A DNA stretch of 33,226 nucleotides, taken from NCBI GenBank assembly GCA_903927685.1, contig CAIYOB010001564.1, positions 1 to 33,226 of the forward strand, read 5' to 3'. The position numbers and the translations under genes are program-made. Position 1 is the stretch's first letter. Every line of letters begins with the position of its first letter. Below are positions 32,901 to 33,226 of the stretch, one piece after another. The notes under the pieces are model-generated. The model saw only the letters and a list, made by a program, of their open reading frames with translations. It had not been told where the DNA came from and did not search any database. This stretch comes from an uncultured Planctomycetaceae bacterium (GTDB lineage Bacteria; Planctomycetota; Planctomycetia; Pirellulales; Pirellulaceae).

Positions 32901-33226
32901 GCCGTTCAACTCCACCGCCCGCGAGGTCACGTGCTGGCCCGCCGCGGTCCGGATCGATTGCACGCGTTGCAGCGGAAACGAAGCATCGAACACGCCGATC
33001 TGAGCCGGCGCCACCTCCAGCCCGTCCGCCGGCTTGCCCGTGGCCGTGTTCAGCGGCCGGAAGCCGACCCCCGTGAGATCCCCCAGACGAACGTCGTCGA
33101 ACCAGGCGGTGCCGTTGGCTTGGTACAGGCCGAGCGGGATCCGCAGTCGAACCGTTCGTGGCGGCGGCGTGAAATCGTAGGTGAACGCCTGCCAGTCGGT
33201 CGTGCCGCGGGCGACCGCAAAGTCGC
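29970..33226 (-). CDS. Large GH42-like multidomain glycosidase (5' end beyond right edge)
   Basis: At least 1085 codons; the frame stays open to the window edge, so the N-terminus is missing. The first visible part reads as the end of a carbohydrate-binding jelly roll (TAWFDDVRLGDLTGVGF). A second beta-rich region follows, then a clan-A TIM barrel starting at PQFLFGSDTYHS. LWNRWLAERYGTADRLRAAWGG is the signature of GH42 beta-galactosidases. The expected acid/base spot reads INGDYQL (codon 31872-31874 is Asp) in place of the usual Asn-Glu. Glu in LGEYGVKTH (31419-31421) could be the nucleophile. A GH42-type alpha/beta domain follows (LILPAPLALTDD, TWVRGGGTLLVTGD), then more beta domains. Secretion is likely, but the signal lies outside the window. 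A GTG at 33014 is an internal codon, not the start. Confidence 0.75.
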   Translation of the reverse strand, partial: DFAVARGTTDWQAFTYDFTPPPRTVRLRIPLGLYQANGTAWFDDVRLGDLTGVGFRPLNTATGKPADGLEVAPAQIGVFDASFPLQRVQSIRTAAGQHVTSRAVELNGEFRGWAASGVIGHDRARWIPLWTACDRYGRPRGAAGALVVNYGGFYSGSCWAYFGVENVDLFRDPAAAAALSLQDVARFLVRRVWLRNLTTDRRLYRPGESAAVSLTVDNRGGSTHAGEVVLSVRPIEPAAASDWANSRPSRLQLRQSLTVTPGARVLEFAVPSEVLWPAADKAPAGGLWQVTAELRLDGQAVDQLDVGLVCEQPAAMRSGPELRFQNNYFTLDGRPQFLFGSDTYHSIYDSDSESPLTWAAELSAARDFGLDLYENLQYTKPGHVFGEEDWRGFRALAQLTQQLGLVFMPGMLIGHNVAVGDEALAEQRALCRQYAERFRDVPGLLYYINGDYQLNTAEHPQDVLPLWNRWLAERYGTADRLRAAWGGDAVRGEWGKLAFPPPNSGRWDDAAALDASRFERWLMRRWNETHVAAVREHDRDRPITSEYYQQPGGGIDLIDTIDGQDVSNIGFFDRPGADLDNLPLQIRWNDLRLRGKGVSLGEYGVKTHPAWTVASGGSHYHIQRTEEEQRQLFALVAHYALGLGACKVQNWCLRDAQAWVFPWGLFYPNQLIPKDVAYLHRNQSLVWRHVTPVDRPPALAVCLANQLRLGNQAGVGPTVASRTFADLLALHYEFATLDDDHLDALPAAVTTLILPAPLALTDDVFERLSTWVRGGGTLLVTGDLSYDGQRRRTAAARLQELAGVEFVAERYPNIERWRGRDVRAEFSLAGLGPQPVRPCVQVRPVSAEVLGRTADGEPVLVRAVVGRGQVYYFSDPVELDDTAAGQAVRRALYEAFLRAAGLSPLEVEPAAPWLHVMRQPTAEGAVHVVVNTRSGVGEQSVQVASAAGPIHLTVRNGWPALAAVTHDGQVTAVGAQGTAASGDERLMAGTGLKLLLALDGQDVRRTASLLIAPLEPGRIELPPGRGERVAVVGEYRAGRWVTYERVPLDAQRPALDIDADRATCLIRIAAPDAPTSESQIATPQ

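Noticed and set aside
1..33226. tRNA, rRNA, insertion sequences, attachment sites, phage or defence genes
   Set aside because: None of the conserved sequences or gene families for these was recognised on either strand; the closest candidate for a mobile trace is the non-coding palindrome at 25288-25433.

Overview
The window looks like chromosomal DNA of a GC-rich bacterium of the Planctomycetota, probably near Pirellulales. That placement is inference from gene content: secreted DUF1080-type, neutral-ceramidase-like, GH2 and GH42-like proteins, a Tat-exported Gfo/Idh/MocA protein, separate CoaC and CoaB proteins, a full flagellar export-gate set, and many short-range strand switches. No rRNA, tRNA, CRISPR array, insertion sequence or phage gene was seen. 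Both ends cut through genes.

Left part (1-10 kb). A signal-peptide gene runs off the left edge on the minus strand. Divergent from it lies a four-gene plus-strand cluster: a TolB-like beta-propeller protein, a small lipoprotein, an AlgI-type MBOAT O-acetyltransferase and an AlgJ/AlgX-like SGNH protein, together probably a module that acetylates an exported polysaccharide. Then come a small membrane-anchored protein, a secreted DUF1080-like protein, a minus-strand pair (a neutral-ceramidase-like protein followed by an unrecognised secreted protein), and greA, whose leader carries a textbook intrinsic-terminator hairpin just before the ribosome binding site.

Middle (10-18 kb). A secreted GH2 glycosidase is divergent from the housekeeping run tpiA - secG - yicC - gmk - rpoZ - coaC - coaB - SDR epimerase. 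The yicC to coaC genes overlap and must be translationally coupled. The usual fused coaBC is split into two genes. The SDR gene ends tail to tail with a Tat-exported Gfo/Idh/MocA oxidoreductase, sharing a CTAG in which both stop codons lie.

Right part (19.6-33.2 kb). fliO, fliP, fliQ, fliR and flhB form one plus-strand export-gate operon. fliQ is preceded by six tandem 7-base units, and FlhB lacks its self-cleavage motif: QGDT stands where NPTH should be. After this come minus-strand genes: a membrane patatin, an NCS1-type permease with clear promoter and terminator, a small LTxxQ-repeat periplasmic protein and a HEAT-like protein. A short conserved-looking plus-strand gene follows, then a large GH42-like multidomain glycosidase cut by the right edge. 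Between the patatin and permease genes is a nested palindromic intergenic repeat.

The most unusual points are the non-canonical FlhB, the greA leader terminator and the two intergenic repeat structures. No wholly new multi-gene system could be shown from sequence alone.
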